DNA from: Gammaproteobacteria bacterium
GTDB lineage: Bacteria > Pseudomonadota > Gammaproteobacteria > Burkholderiales > Burkholderiaceae_B
Length of the DNA stretch: 64,000 nucleotides
Assembly: GCA_018815245.1 (NCBI GenBank)
Contig: JAHIXK010000002.1
Span: forward strand, 248,001-312,000
Direction of reading: 5' to 3'
Of the stretch, positions 1 to 10,492 are shown in pieces. The notes beneath the pieces are model-generated. The model did not search any database. It was given only the letters and a program-made list of their open reading frames with translations, and was not told the origin of the DNA. The translations under genes and the position numbers were made by a program. How positions within the stretch are numbered: the first letter of the stretch is position 1; the number at the start of each line of letters is the position of its first letter.

Positions 1-4
1 AGTT

Positions 5-9
5 CTCCT
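5..9 (-). promoter_or_regulatory. Ribosome binding site of a gene starting just left of the window
   Basis: On the minus strand, positions 9-5 read AGGAG, followed by AACT up to the window edge. That is the right spacing for a start codon immediately outside the window. A gene divergent from purB therefore probably begins at the left border. Its identity cannot be seen. Confidence 0.5.
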
Positions 10-164
10 AAATACAATCCTGGATGAGATTGCGTCTTGTTTTTTACGACCTGAAAGTGTCTAACAGTTTTACAAATTGAACAAGCGGTATTCCAAAATA
101 CCACCTCAGACATCACTCTGTCCAAGCAGTTTTGGGCGGGACGGGTTACAATACAAGGCTTTGA

Positions 165-1565
<1,401 letters not shown>

Positions 1566-1587
1566 CCATCGAATCTGACCTTCGAAT

Positions 1588-2529
1588 CTAGGGCCTTGCA
1601 AATAATTGCGGGCCCAGTCGGTGGATCAGCCTGTCACTCACGAAGGCATGAATCACCGCGAACTGATCATTGTTAAGCGACTTCAAAGCCAAACCATATG
1701 CAGAAGACGACTGGCCTGCATCCTTCGACTTAGACACAACGTCAGCGCTGCACTCGATCAAGTATTTCCTGTCGTCCAGAACGATCTGGAAAGCAACTAA
1801 AATGCTTTGACCAATCTTCAGGGCAACTTCCCTTGAAAAAAGCAGCTCTAGCCCACCAGTGGACAGGTTGTCTATCACCGCAGCAACAGGCTCAATTGTT
1901 GCAGCACCTGGCTCGCCTGAATTCAATCGGATTGTAGCCGGCAAATCACAGGCAACACGCTTCGCTCGTCGAATGGCCTGTGATTCCAAATGCGTTTCAT
2001 GTGGCCAAGACAGCACCAATAGCGGATGCGGCGACAGCAACACTTTTTCAATCATCGAACTGAAACGGAATATGGACAGGCCATAGGTGGCCTGAAACTC
2101 CCAGACCTGGCCCTCTTTGGCAAATACACATTTGCCATCGCGCATCGGGTGCGTAACCAGAACAGCGGCTTGAGGAATACTGCCAATTAACCGCACGTGG
2201 AATGGATCTTTAGCCTGACCGGGCACAAACATTTTGAGTTGGCTACCCGTTTCAAACGGATCTTCAAATGCCTGCTTGGTGGGCAGCATTCTGGGTAAAA
2301 CCGTTGAGTCGATCTGCGGTTTGCCCGGCTGAATCACGAATTTCGAAGACCAACGGGGATTGTGATACAGACCTTTGGCTGCCAATTCATCAAGTTGTTT
2401 TTGGCTATTGACTGCTTGCCCTTCCGCAAGCAGCAAAACTCCGCTTCGATCAAAAATAGCGAATGGCAGCGCCTTGCCTATTTCAATGTCGCCTTTGGCC
2501 AGTGGCGAAAGGTCTTTGGGATTGTCCAC
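1588..2529 (-). CDS. PilZ domain protein (YcgR-like c-di-GMP receptor)
   Basis: The product has 313 residues. The C-terminal half carries both halves of the PilZ c-di-GMP-binding signature: RRAKR (RxxxR) at residues 187-191 and DNLSTGG (D/NxSxxG) at 220-226. The N-terminal part (IGKALPFAIFDRSGVLLLAEGQ) resembles the beta-rich YcgR-N-type region found in Burkholderiales PilZ proteins. It probably binds cyclic di-GMP in the cytosol and adjusts motility or surface behaviour; the partner is not known. The start is GTG at 2529, preceded by GAGG. It follows secF on the same strand with a 24-base gap, so it may be co-transcribed with yajC-secD-secF, although the functions are unrelated. Confidence 0.85.
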   Translation of the reverse strand: MDNPKDLSPLAKGDIEIGKALPFAIFDRSGVLLLAEGQAVNSQKQLDELAAKGLYHNPRWSSKFVIQPGKPQIDSTVLPRMLPTKQAFEDPFETGSQLKMFVPGQAKDPFHVRLIGSIPQAAVLVTHPMRDGKCVFAKEGQVWEFQATYGLSIFRFSSMIEKVLLSPHPLLVLSWPHETHLESQAIRRAKRVACDLPATIRLNSGEPGAATIEPVAAVIDNLSTGGLELLFSREVALKIGQSILVAFQIVLDDRKYLIECSADVVSKSKDAGQSSSAYGLALKSLNNDQFAVIHAFVSDRLIHRLGPQLFARP

Positions 2530-2553
2530 GCTGCCTCACTTGCTGAACCCGGT

Positions 2554-3507
2554 TCAGGGGGTTTCGAATTCTTTTTCTTTCTTCACAGGTTTAACCAAGT
2601 CTTCACGGGTCAAACCCATCCACATCAGCATGGGGCTGGCCACCAGCACAGACGAGTAAATACCAAACAGAATACCAATGGTCAAAGCCAAAGCAAAGCC
2701 ATGCAAGGTAGGGCCACCGAAAAACAACATGGAACACACCATGATCTGGGTGGAGCCGTGAGTAATAATGGTTCTGGATATAGTGCGGGTAATTGCGTGG
2801 TCGATGGTTTCCGACACGCTCATCTTGCGAACTTTCTTGAAGGTTTCCCGAATTCGATCAAAAACCACCACCGACTCATTCACGGAATAGCCCAGCACAG
2901 CCAAGACCGCAGCAAGAACAGAAAGAGAAAACTCCCAACCAAAAAAGGCGAAGAAGCCAAGAATAATGACCACATCGTGCAAGTTGGCCACAATCGCCGA
3001 CACAGCGAACTTCCATTCAAAACGCAAAGCCAAGTAAATCATGATGCCAATGATTACGACCAGCAAGGCAATAACACCGTTTTCAGCCAGTTCGCGCCCT
3101 ACCTGCGGGCCCACAAACTCAACGCGCATCAGCTGCACATCGGGGCCACCCAGGTTCAACACGCGGTCTGTCATCGCTTGCTGATTCAACTTGCCTTCTG
3201 AACCCAACACACCCGACTGCAGGTCTTTCACCGCCAGGCGTACCAGCACATCCCGTGCGGTTCCGAAGTTCTGAACCTGCGGCTCATCAATGCCCGTGGC
3301 ACGTAAACCCTCGCGAATTTTCTCCAGCTCTGCGGCTTGGGAATAACGCGCCTCGACCAACACGCCGCCAGTGAATTCAACGCTGAGATTCAAACCCTTG
3401 GCGAACAGGAAAAAAACCGCCGCGGCAAAAGTGAGTAAGGAAATGATGTTGAAAATCTTGGCATGCCGCATGAACGGAATGTCGTTTCTAATTCTGAATA
3501 GTTCCAT
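2554..3507 (-). CDS. secF: Protein translocase subunit SecF
   Basis: SecF is an inner-membrane RND-like subunit. It works with SecD and YajC to drive late steps of Sec-dependent export using the proton motive force. The 317 residues start with an N-terminal membrane helix (about 17-37), then the periplasmic P4 domain, then five C-terminal helices. The conserved cytoplasmic-loop segment GYSVNESVVVFDRIRE is present. The lysine/glutamate-rich tail (VKKEKEFETP) is typical. It lies 31 bases after secD on the same strand in the order yajC-secD-secF, the usual operon. Confidence 0.97.
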   Translation of the reverse strand: MELFRIRNDIPFMRHAKIFNIISLLTFAAAVFFLFAKGLNLSVEFTGGVLVEARYSQAAELEKIREGLRATGIDEPQVQNFGTARDVLVRLAVKDLQSGVLGSEGKLNQQAMTDRVLNLGGPDVQLMRVEFVGPQVGRELAENGVIALLVVIIGIMIYLALRFEWKFAVSAIVANLHDVVIILGFFAFFGWEFSLSVLAAVLAVLGYSVNESVVVFDRIRETFKKVRKMSVSETIDHAITRTISRTIITHGSTQIMVCSMLFFGGPTLHGFALALTIGILFGIYSSVLVASPMLMWMGLTREDLVKPVKKEKEFETP

Positions 3508-3538
3508 GTGCTTTTAATTCACTCAGTTCGGTTGGTGG

Positions 3539-5431
3539 TCAGGCTTTTTTGGCCACAGCTGTATTCGTATCGGGGCGCCATATTTGTCCAATGCTCACAG
3601 ATTCAAGCTTTTTCTTGCTGCCGTACCACAGATTAACCACGCCACGCGACACAACAACTGCACTGAAAATCGAAGTGAGAATACCCAGGCAGTGCACCAC
3701 CGCAAAACCACGCACAGGGCCCGAACCAAATACCAACAAGGCCAAACCAGCAATCAAGGTTGTGATGTTGGAATCAAGAATGGTGGCCCACGCACGCTCG
3801 TACCCTGCGGCAATGGCCTGTTGGGGCTGCGCACCGTCTCGCAGCTCTTCACGAATGCGTTCGTTGATCAGCACGTTGGCATCAATGGCCATACCCAGGG
3901 TAAGCGCCACAGCGGCCAAACCGGGCAGGGTCAAGGTCGCCTGCAACACCGACAACAAGGCAAACAGCAACAACACGTTCACGGCCAGTGCAAACACCGA
4001 AAACACGCCAAACAGCAGGTAATACGCCATCATGAAAATGCCAAGCGCAATAAAACCATAAAGGGTGGAGCTAAGGCCCTTATCAATGTTGTCTGCACCA
4101 AGGCTTGGGCCAATGGTGCGTTCCTCAATGATGTCCATGGGTGCTGCCAGCGAACCGGCGCGCAGCAACAAGGCAAGGTCAGCAGACTCTACCGTGTTCA
4201 TGCTGCCTGAAATTTGCACCCTGCCACCACCAATTTCGCCACGAATCACTGGCGCAGTAATTACCTCGCCCTTGCCTTTTTCAATCAGCAAAATCGCCAT
4301 GCGCTTGCCAATGCTTTCTGCGGTGATGTTTCTGAAAATTCGTGACCCTTGGCTGTCAAGCGACAGGTGTACTGCGGGCTCCTGGGTTTGATTGTCGAAA
4401 CCTGCCTGTGCATCAGTCAGGTTGTCGCCAGTCAAAATTACTTCTGATTTCAACAACAAATCTCGACCGCCGCGTTCTGTATAACGCTCAAGCCCAAATG
4501 GCACAATGCCACTGGCCAAGGCCGATTGGGCCTCGGGACTGTCGTCCACCATGCGGATTTCCAGTGTGGCGGTACGGCCCAGAATGTCTTTTGCTTTGGC
4601 TGTGTCTTGAACACCAGGCAGTTGCACAACAATGCGGTCTGCGCCCTGGCGCTGAATTACAGGCTCTGCAACGCCCAATTCATTGATACGGTTGTGCAGG
4701 GTTGTGATGTTCTGACGCAGGGCGTATTCACGCGCCTGCTGCTCGATCTGCGGCGCAATGCCAGCTTTCAGCGCAAAATCAGCACTGTCCTCAATTGCTT
4801 GCAATTGCAAGTCGGGGGAATCTTTGACCAGTGCAGCTTGTGCTTTGGCACGGGTGTCCGCATCGCGAAATGTCATGCCAAAACCGGCAGGCGTGCGTGC
4901 AGCGCTGGCGTAACGCAGGTCTTCTTCACGCAGGGTTTGCTTGGCACTGGCCAGCAACGCATCTTTGCGTTTGTCCAGCGCAGCGTCCATGTCCACTTGA
5001 AGCAGGAAGTGCACGCCACCGCGCAGATCAAGCCCCAGGTACATGGGCAAGGCATTGATACTGGTCAGCCAGTCGGGTGACCGTGACAACAGGTTCAGGG
5101 CCACGATGTAATCGGGATCACTTTCGTCCGGATTCAGGTTGCTTTGCAGAAAGTCGCGCGCTTTCAATTGCTCCTCAGAGCTATTGAAGCGCAACTTCAC
5201 TGTGCCACCGCCCAGTGTTTCTTCGAAAAATACCCCGTCGGGCCGGATACCCTGCCCCTCAAGCTGACCAGACAAGGTCTCTGCCAGTTCGGGCGACAAC
5301 TTCATCGTGGACTTGCCACTTGAAACTTGCACTGCGGGCGCTTCACCGTAGAAATTGGGCAAGGTGTACAACACCCCCAGCACCAACACAACAGCGATCA
5401 TCAGGTACTTCCAGACAGGGTATCGATTCAT
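3539..5431 (-). CDS. secD: Protein translocase subunit SecD
   Basis: SecD is the large RND-like subunit of the SecDF-YajC complex, which pulls exported proteins across the inner membrane. At 630 residues it is a normal betaproteobacterial length. An N-terminal helix (about 9-24) is followed by a large periplasmic region containing LGLDLRGGVHFLLQVD, and then six C-terminal helices. The diagnostic motif ALTLGMAIDANVLINERIREELRDG includes the conserved intramembrane aspartate and the VLINERI turn. The N-terminus MNRYPVWKYL is the standard start in Burkholderiales. The gene follows yajC by nine bases. Confidence 0.97.
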   Translation of the reverse strand: MNRYPVWKYLMIAVVLVLGVLYTLPNFYGEAPAVQVSSGKSTMKLSPELAETLSGQLEGQGIRPDGVFFEETLGGGTVKLRFNSSEEQLKARDFLQSNLNPDESDPDYIVALNLLSRSPDWLTSINALPMYLGLDLRGGVHFLLQVDMDAALDKRKDALLASAKQTLREEDLRYASAARTPAGFGMTFRDADTRAKAQAALVKDSPDLQLQAIEDSADFALKAGIAPQIEQQAREYALRQNITTLHNRINELGVAEPVIQRQGADRIVVQLPGVQDTAKAKDILGRTATLEIRMVDDSPEAQSALASGIVPFGLERYTERGGRDLLLKSEVILTGDNLTDAQAGFDNQTQEPAVHLSLDSQGSRIFRNITAESIGKRMAILLIEKGKGEVITAPVIRGEIGGGRVQISGSMNTVESADLALLLRAGSLAAPMDIIEERTIGPSLGADNIDKGLSSTLYGFIALGIFMMAYYLLFGVFSVFALAVNVLLLFALLSVLQATLTLPGLAAVALTLGMAIDANVLINERIREELRDGAQPQQAIAAGYERAWATILDSNITTLIAGLALLVFGSGPVRGFAVVHCLGILTSIFSAVVVSRGVVNLWYGSKKKLESVSIGQIWRPDTNTAVAKKA

Positions 5432-5440
5432 GACGGCAAA

Positions 5441-5776
5441 TTAACGAGTTTCTTTCAGGGTGCCGCGGGGCAGCAGGCTTTGAACAGCAGCACGCTGCAC
5501 CACTACTTCAATGGGCTTGTCACCCATCTCGGCCACTTCCAGCGTGATGTACGATTCGTTGATTTTGCTGATTTTGCCCAGCAAACCACCCGAAGCAATT
5601 ACTTCATCGCCTTTCTGAAGGGTTTCCACCATGGCCTTGTGTTCTTTCTGGCGCTTCATTTGTGGACGAATCGCCAAAAAATAAAGCACACCAAACATCA
5701 AGATGAGGGGCAAGAAGCTCAAAAGGCCGCTTTCCGGGCCAGCGGCTGCGGATTGCGCAAACGCGGATGAAATCAC
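5441..5776 (-). CDS. yajC: Sec translocon accessory protein YajC
   Basis: YajC is a small single-pass inner-membrane protein that associates with SecDF. The sequence shows one strong helix (LLSFLPLILMFGVLYFLAI), followed by RPQMKRQKEH and the soluble domain with GDEVIASGGLLGKI, all typical. An ATG at 5782 directly abuts the Shine-Dalgarno sequence (AAGGAGATG), leaving no spacing. The GTG at 5776 has GGAG seven bases upstream and gives VISSAFAQ, matching the common MFISNAFAQ-like start in this order. I therefore choose 5776 (111 residues). It heads the yajC-secD-secF operon. The tgt and queA genes that often precede it are absent; msrA is divergent instead. Confidence 0.95.
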   Translation of the reverse strand: MISSAFAQSAAAGPESGLLSFLPLILMFGVLYFLAIRPQMKRQKEHKAMVETLQKGDEVIASGGLLGKISKINESYITLEVAEMGDKPIEVVVQRAAVQSLLPRGTLKETR

Positions 5777-5811
5777 AGTCATCTCCTTAAAGTTGTGATG
5801 GGTTCGCGCCG

Positions 5812-5817
5812 AGTATA
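5812..5817 (-). promoter_or_regulatory. Candidate -10 box of the yajC-secDF promoter
   Basis: The minus strand reads TATACT about 36 bases upstream of the yajC start, a 5/6 match to the sigma-70 -10 hexamer. No convincing -35 hexamer is seen at 16-18 bases, so the call is tentative. It lies in the 142-base divergent gap with msrA. Confidence 0.35.
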
Positions 5818-5918
5818 CAACGCCTGAAGCCTAAAATTCAGACCAAAAGGCTTGACTTGGGTTCCACTTACCGTTTCACTTAGCGATTGTGGGAACAATA
5901 AAAAATAGGCTTTGATCT

Positions 5919-6461
5919 ATGTCGAGCAATATCGAACAGGCAACCCTGGGTGGGGGTTGTTTCTGGTGCACCGAAGCTGTGTTCAACCAACTAAAAGGCA
6001 TCGCGCTTTGCGAATCAGGTTACAGCGGCGGTTCAGACCCCGCCCCGAACTACGACAAGGTGTGCGCGGGTAAAACCGGGCATGCCGAAGTAATTCGCTT
6101 GCACTATGACCCGGAAATCATATCCTTTCGGAAAATATTGGCTGTGTTTTTCGCCATTCACGACCCAACCACATTGAACCGGCAAGGCAATGACATCGGC
6201 ACGCAATACCGCTCAGTCATTTTTTTCCACACACCGGAACAGCACGACGCCGCTGTTGCTTTTGTGGAAGACCTGGCAAGACGGAAAATATTCCGGGACA
6301 AGGTGGTGACCGAAATTTCACCGCTTTTAAATTACTTCCCAGCCGAGAAGCATCATCAGGAATATTTCGAGAACAACCCCATGCAGCCCTACTGCGCCTA
6401 TGTGGTGGCCCCAAAGGTAGAAAAGGCTGAAGACCTGTTCGGCGACATGTTCAAACGTTAG
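5919..6461 (+). CDS. msrA: Peptide-methionine (S)-S-oxide reductase MsrA
   Basis: MsrA repairs oxidised methionine by reducing the S-epimer of methionine sulfoxide in the cytosol. The catalytic GCFWCTE motif is at residues 13-19, with Cys14 as the nucleophile. The family segments VCAGKTGHAEVI and DPTTLNRQGNDIGTQYRS are both present. The 180 residues match the single-domain form; there is no fused MsrB. It is divergent from yajC and its 3' end overlaps the convergent tcdA gene by 11 bases. Confidence 0.97.
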   Translation: MSSNIEQATLGGGCFWCTEAVFNQLKGIALCESGYSGGSDPAPNYDKVCAGKTGHAEVIRLHYDPEIISFRKILAVFFAIHDPTTLNRQGNDIGTQYRSVIFFHTPEQHDAAVAFVEDLARRKIFRDKVVTEISPLLNYFPAEKHHQEYFENNPMQPYCAYVVAPKVEKAEDLFGDMFKR

Positions 6462-7254
6462 TTTCCAGTGTGCGTTTGGCGATGCAATGCGAAATGGCCC
6501 ACGCGGCCATCTGCATGCCCATGGTGGCGGTTACTGTGACGACCGAACCATAACCAGCGCAGTTCAACCCTGCTGCTGGCTCGCATACTTCACTTCGTTT
6601 CACTTGTTCTGAAGAATAAAACACCGCGACACCCAGCTTTTTCTTGGGGTCTTTGGCGTAGCCATGTTCTCGACGCAGGGTGTAACGGACCTTCGCCAGC
6701 AGGGGGTCGTTGGTCGTGTCGCGCAAATCCGCAGGCTGTACCAGCCAGGGTTTGCTTTTTCCGCCAGCGCTACCCGACAGCACCACTGCAATGCCCAAAC
6801 GCCTGGTCCAATGCACCATGGCCACCTTGGCACGCACGTTGTCGCAGCAGTCCAGCAACACCTTGTGCCCACCGCCAGCCGCCGAAAACCGGTTCAACAA
6901 TTCCTGTGCGCTGTCGGGTTCCAGAAAGGCATCGATCAAGGTAATTTCGCAACTGGGGAAATAGCTGTGTATGTGCGCCGCCAGTGCCTTGATTTTTTCC
7001 TGCCCCAGCGTGGCATCGGATGCCTGAATTTGTCGGTTGATATTGCTTTCAGCCACATGGTCGAGATCAACCAGCGTAATACGCCCCACGCCGCTTCGGG
7101 CCAATGCCTCGGCAGCCCAGGAACCCACCCCACCCACGCCCACCACCATGGCATGAACGTCTTGGTTTAAAAACCGGTGCGCGCCCTCGCCGTACAATCG
7201 GTCAAGCCCACCAAAGCGACGGGACAAATCAGCCAGGTCTGAACTGTTGTCCAT
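6451..7254 (-). CDS. tcdA: tRNA threonylcarbamoyladenosine dehydratase (TcdA/CsdL)
   Basis: TcdA is an E1-like ATP-dependent enzyme that cyclises the t6A base at tRNA position 37 to ct6A. The Rossmann-type nucleotide-binding loop VVGVGGVGSWAAEALARSG is near residues 37-55, followed by the acidic strand LVDLDHV, and SNINRQIQA is the family's arginine-bearing segment. The ATG at 7254 overlaps the stop of the upstream htrA-like gene (TGATG), which implies translational coupling. A TTG one codon earlier is less likely. The 267 residues are normal. It is the last gene of a minus-strand group running from the YheT gene. Confidence 0.93.
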   Translation of the reverse strand: MDNSSDLADLSRRFGGLDRLYGEGAHRFLNQDVHAMVVGVGGVGSWAAEALARSGVGRITLVDLDHVAESNINRQIQASDATLGQEKIKALAAHIHSYFPSCEITLIDAFLEPDSAQELLNRFSAAGGGHKVLLDCCDNVRAKVAMVHWTRRLGIAVVLSGSAGGKSKPWLVQPADLRDTTNDPLLAKVRYTLRREHGYAKDPKKKLGVAVFYSSEQVKRSEVCEPAAGLNCAGYGSVVTVTATMGMQMAAWAISHCIAKRTLETNV

Positions 7255-8378
7255 CAACGCACTTCCAGGTCCACAACCAGCACTGCCACTTCGCGCGTTT
7301 CATCACCCCGCATCACCAGCAAATTCGCAGTGCCGCCCACGCCAATGGCCTCCAGCGCCTTAGACAGTTGCAACACATTGGCAACTGGCTTTCGATCCAC
7401 GGCAATAATGATGTCGCCGACCACACCCGCTTGCAAGTCAAACGGCTTAAGGCCCGCCTTGGCCGCCGGGGATTCGGGCTCCACCCCCATAACAGCAATG
7501 CCGCGAATGCCCAAACGGCGTGCCAGGGCTTCATCGGCCACTGCAATGCCAATACCTGGACGAGGCAAGGCACCACGCTCTATCAACTGCGGCACAATTT
7601 CATTGACCAGATCAACCGGAATGGCAAAACCCACCCCGGCGGAGGTGCCGCTTTGCGACAAAATGGCCGTGTTCACACCAATCAATCGCCCGGCAGAATC
7701 CAGAAGCGGGCCACCGGAATTGCCGGGGTTGATGGCGGCATCGGTTTGAATCACATCGGGAATTTCGCGCCCATTGCTGACTGGCAGGGTTCGCCCCAAG
7801 GCGCTCACGATGCCCGCCGTCAGGGTTTTGGACAAACCAAAGGGGTTACCAATGGCAAACACCGACTGGCCCACCATGAGGTCGCCTGATGTGCCCACAG
7901 GGATGGGCCGAATGTTGGCCGGCTTGTTCACCAAACGAATCACCGCCAAATCATAGGACGGCGCAATACCCACCAAACGCGCTGGCAACGGCTCCTCGGC
8001 ATCGTCGAGTTGCACGCGAATGCGGTTTGCACCTTGCACCACGTGCGCGTTGGTCACAATGTGACCCGCATCGTCCCAGATGAACCCGGAACCCGTTCCT
8101 TCAGCCACACGCCTGAAAAACAGTTGCCCCTGCACACTTTCAGTAAAAATGTAGGCGACGGAGCCCTTGGACACCTCAAACAGTTCCACCACGCTTTTTT
8201 CACCTGCCGACAAATCGCCACGGGCTTCAACTACCCGCGGGACCACGTTTTCAGGGCGGCTGGTGAAAAAGCCGTCGATGCTGGACTGGTTGTAAAGCAC
8301 ATACAACAAGGCCACGAACAACACAAACGCAAGCAATGCGGTGGTCGATGCCCCGCGCTGTTTCAAGATTGGTTTCAC
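7254..8378 (-). CDS. HtrA/DegS-type trypsin-like serine protease
   Basis: This is a periplasmic S1C protease with 374 residues, one PDZ domain and an uncleaved-looking N-terminal membrane anchor (about residues 12-29). The catalytic triad is visible: His112 in VTNAHVV, Asp143 in SYDLAVIRL, and Ser221 in NPGNSGGPL. The PDZ domain starts near residue 275 (PGIGIAVADEALARRLGI). A single PDZ plus an anchor matches DegS-like rather than DegP-like members, so it could be a stress sensor or a quality-control protease; no RseA partner is in view. The GTG start at 8378 overlaps the stop of the preceding gene (GTGA), and its own stop overlaps the tcdA start. Confidence 0.92.
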   Translation of the reverse strand: MKPILKQRGASTTALLAFVLFVALLYVLYNQSSIDGFFTSRPENVVPRVVEARGDLSAGEKSVVELFEVSKGSVAYIFTESVQGQLFFRRVAEGTGSGFIWDDAGHIVTNAHVVQGANRIRVQLDDAEEPLPARLVGIAPSYDLAVIRLVNKPANIRPIPVGTSGDLMVGQSVFAIGNPFGLSKTLTAGIVSALGRTLPVSNGREIPDVIQTDAAINPGNSGGPLLDSAGRLIGVNTAILSQSGTSAGVGFAIPVDLVNEIVPQLIERGALPRPGIGIAVADEALARRLGIRGIAVMGVEPESPAAKAGLKPFDLQAGVVGDIIIAVDRKPVANVLQLSKALEAIGVGGTANLLVMRGDETREVAVLVVDLEVR

Positions 8379-9034
8379 TTGTCTACTTCCGGGTTTGGAT
8401 CAAATTTGAACCGTTCTGCCACGTCGGCAGAATGAATGGGGTGTACGGTAAACGAACATTCCCTGCGCCCGGTGGACGTGCCCGCCACGCAACGCAATCT
8501 GGTACGGGCTGCAATCAGGGTATCCGGATCTACTGGGGGCACTGCCCAGCTTGCACGGTGCACCAAAGCACCTTCTGCTTCTTGCAAGCCGGCTGCCAGC
8601 AAATCCATGTCATTGCTGTGCAACAGGCCAATGCCGTGCTCACCTTGAACCAGCACTCTGCCCTGCTCGTCTTGAAACATTGCCTGCGGCCAGCCAATCA
8701 GGCCGGTGTGGGTACTCAGCATCAAATCACCCTGCGCCAAGGGGTGAATGCGGTACACCCAAGGCGTGTAGACCAAATGTACATAAGCTTTCTGCGGGCC
8801 ATTCTGAAAGTAATACCGCCCATCAGGCTCGCAACCGTAATTGCGCGCCATGAAGTTCAAAATGCGTGGGTGGCTGATCGTCAACCCTTCCGGCACCGGG
8901 CCGGTGAGCAACCAGTCACCTTGCGTGTTCAACTTCAGCCAACCCGAAATGGCAGGCACATTGGGCCAACGCGCCAAGGCCTTTTCAACCAGATCATCCA
9001 CGGCTTGCTCCAGGGTGTTGCGCAAAGAAAGCAT
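8375..9034 (-). CDS. Conserved hypothetical protein beside YheT hydrolase
   Basis: I do not recognise a characterised function. The 219-residue product starts MLSLRNTLEQAVDDLVEKALARWPNVP and continues with GWLKLNTQGDWLLTG and a core NFMARNYGCEPDGRYYFQNGPQKAYVHLVYTPWVYRI. Proteins of this kind are commonly encoded next to YheT-type hydrolases in Burkholderiales and carry only a DUF label (I believe DUF2946, but I am not certain). No signal peptide or membrane helix is seen. The longer frame up to 9103 runs inside yheT and has a non-protein-like Trp/Cys-rich start, so I prefer the ATG at 9034, overlapping yheT by 41 bases. Its stop overlaps the HtrA start. It is probably cytosolic. Confidence 0.7.
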   Translation of the reverse strand: MLSLRNTLEQAVDDLVEKALARWPNVPAISGWLKLNTQGDWLLTGPVPEGLTISHPRILNFMARNYGCEPDGRYYFQNGPQKAYVHLVYTPWVYRIHPLAQGDLMLSTHTGLIGWPQAMFQDEQGRVLVQGEHGIGLLHSNDMDLLAAGLQEAEGALVHRASWAVPPVDPDTLIAARTRLRCVAGTSTGRRECSFTVHPIHSADVAERFKFDPNPEVDK

Positions 9035-9980
9035 CGCACTGCTTGGGCAACCAGTCCAGCCCCAAACGCAAACTGCGCCCATTGGCAAAGCCCACATGGC
9101 CACCGTGCTCTGTGAACAGGCACGTCACCTGCCCTGAAACCTCGCCGGCCGTGGGCAAATGCTGCCCGCTCATGAAGGGATCATTCCTGGCATTAATCAT
9201 CAAGGTGGGCACCGCAATATTTTTCAGCAACGGCTTGGCCGAGGACACCGCGTAATAATGTTCGGCGTCCCGAAAACCGTGCCAAGGGGCGGTGACACGG
9301 TTGTCGAAATCGAAAAAGTCTTTGCAGCTGGCAATTTCATCCGCCTTGCCCAACTCGGGGAAACGCTTGATCTTGTCAATCGACTTTGGAATCAGCGTGC
9401 CCAAAAACATGCGGGTGTAAACCAGATTAAAACCCTTGGCCAGTGAACGGGCACCCGCCAGCAAATCAACGGGCGCACTGACTGACACCGCGGAAGAAAC
9501 CACTTGCCGGGCATTGCCTTCGTGTTCACCAAGCCATTTCAGCAGCACGTTGCCGCCCAGCGAAACACCCGTGACATGCAGGTGCTCCACAGCAGGAAAC
9601 GTGGTGCGCAAGCGGCGCAGTATCCAGTCCATTTCCGCTGAATCGCCTGAATGATAGGCACGCGGTTTCAGATTGTTCTCGCCGGAACAGCCCCGGAAGT
9701 GTACAACCACACCCAAAGCCCCCGCCAAGCGGGCCTGGTTCATCACGGCCAGGCTGTAGTGGCTGCGTGAACACCCCTCCAGCCCGTGAAACAACACCCA
9801 CAGGACACGGTGCTTTGCTGCACCTTCAGGTGGCTCGGTGAAATCAAGGTCGATGAAGTCTTCATCGGGGGTATTCCAGCGCACACGGTGGTAATGCACG
9901 CTGGGCTTGGTGGCCCAACGGGCAGCCAGAATGGTTTGCGAATGGCCGTCGGGAAGCCACCAGGGTGGACGATACACCAT
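8994..9980 (-). CDS. YheT family alpha/beta hydrolase
   Basis: A 328-residue alpha/beta-hydrolase-fold protein of the YheT/Abhd1-3 family. The nucleophile elbow is GVSLGGNVLLKWLGE, with the catalytic serine in GxSxG. The N-terminal PPWWLPDGHSQTI is diagnostic of this family, and the oxyanion strand region is LWVLFHGLEG. The distal histidine is probably in FTEHGGHVGF. The biochemical role of YheT is not settled; carboxylesterase activity is assumed. It is the first gene of a minus-strand run: yheT, hypothetical, htrA-like, tcdA. Confidence 0.92.
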   Translation of the reverse strand: MVYRPPWWLPDGHSQTILAARWATKPSVHYHRVRWNTPDEDFIDLDFTEPPEGAAKHRVLWVLFHGLEGCSRSHYSLAVMNQARLAGALGVVVHFRGCSGENNLKPRAYHSGDSAEMDWILRRLRTTFPAVEHLHVTGVSLGGNVLLKWLGEHEGNARQVVSSAVSVSAPVDLLAGARSLAKGFNLVYTRMFLGTLIPKSIDKIKRFPELGKADEIASCKDFFDFDNRVTAPWHGFRDAEHYYAVSSAKPLLKNIAVPTLMINARNDPFMSGQHLPTAGEVSGQVTCLFTEHGGHVGFANGRSLRLGLDWLPKQCDAFFAQHPGASRG

Positions 9981-9995
9981 ACTGCGTCAAACCCT

Positions 9996-10451
9996 TTAGT
10001 GCAGCGTGGGCTGCGGGTCGAAGTCGGACAGGTCGTCTTCAACCAGCTCTTCGGAATCCATGGCGGGGCTTGCGTGGTGCATCACGATTTTCCAACCGTT
10101 CGGGCCTTTGTGATACACATTGGTCGCATTGACCTGCACCACATGGGGCTCGCCCCTGGAACTGCTCATGATGACCTGCTCAACAATGTTGTGAACCGAC
10201 ACCATTACACCTTCCACACGGTGCACCGGCACCACGCGAATTTGCAAGGCGCCCGCTGAAAGAATTTCTTTCCAGGAATCGCGTACATCGTGGTACCCCT
10301 CAACGCGCGGCCCACCGGGGTGAATACACACCACATGCTCGTCGTCCGCCCACAGGTCCATCAGGGCTTCCAGATCTGCGGCCTCAAGCGCCTCATAAAA
10401 GGCTTGCTCGATGTCTTGGGGTGAAGAATGGATGACTTTAGATCGGGACAT
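9996..10451 (-). CDS. NTF2-like (SnoaL-fold) protein
   Basis: A 151-residue protein with an NTF2/SnoaL-like cone fold: FYEALEAADLEALMDLWADDEHVVCIHPGG is the usual helix then strand opening, followed by GYHDVRDSWKEIL and several beta strands ending HHASPAM. Such proteins are often annotated as nuclear transport factor 2 family or ketosteroid-isomerase-like. The substrate is unknown. There is no signal peptide. It lies between purU and yheT on the same strand, 15 bases from yheT, so it may be co-transcribed with it. Confidence 0.82.
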   Translation of the reverse strand: MSRSKVIHSSPQDIEQAFYEALEAADLEALMDLWADDEHVVCIHPGGPRVEGYHDVRDSWKEILSAGALQIRVVPVHRVEGVMVSVHNIVEQVIMSSSRGEPHVVQVNATNVYHKGPNGWKIVMHHASPAMDSEELVEDDLSDFDPQPTLH

Positions 10452-10492
10452 TCAACGCACTCCAACAAGTATCAAGGTGATTTGAATGGGGC

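Noticed and set aside
124-152. Sigma-70 promoter for purB with TACAAT at 147-152
   Set aside because: A -10-like hexamer is present but no -35-like hexamer sits at 16-18 bases; too weak to list as a feature.
2362-3201. Plus-strand open frame of 279 codons
   Set aside because: It lies antisense to the end of the PilZ gene and secF, has biased composition (Gln/His/Asn-rich) and no ribosome site; secF on the other strand is certain.
7104-7889. Plus-strand open frame of 261 codons
   Set aside because: It is antisense to tcdA and the HtrA-like protease, both with complete active-site motifs.
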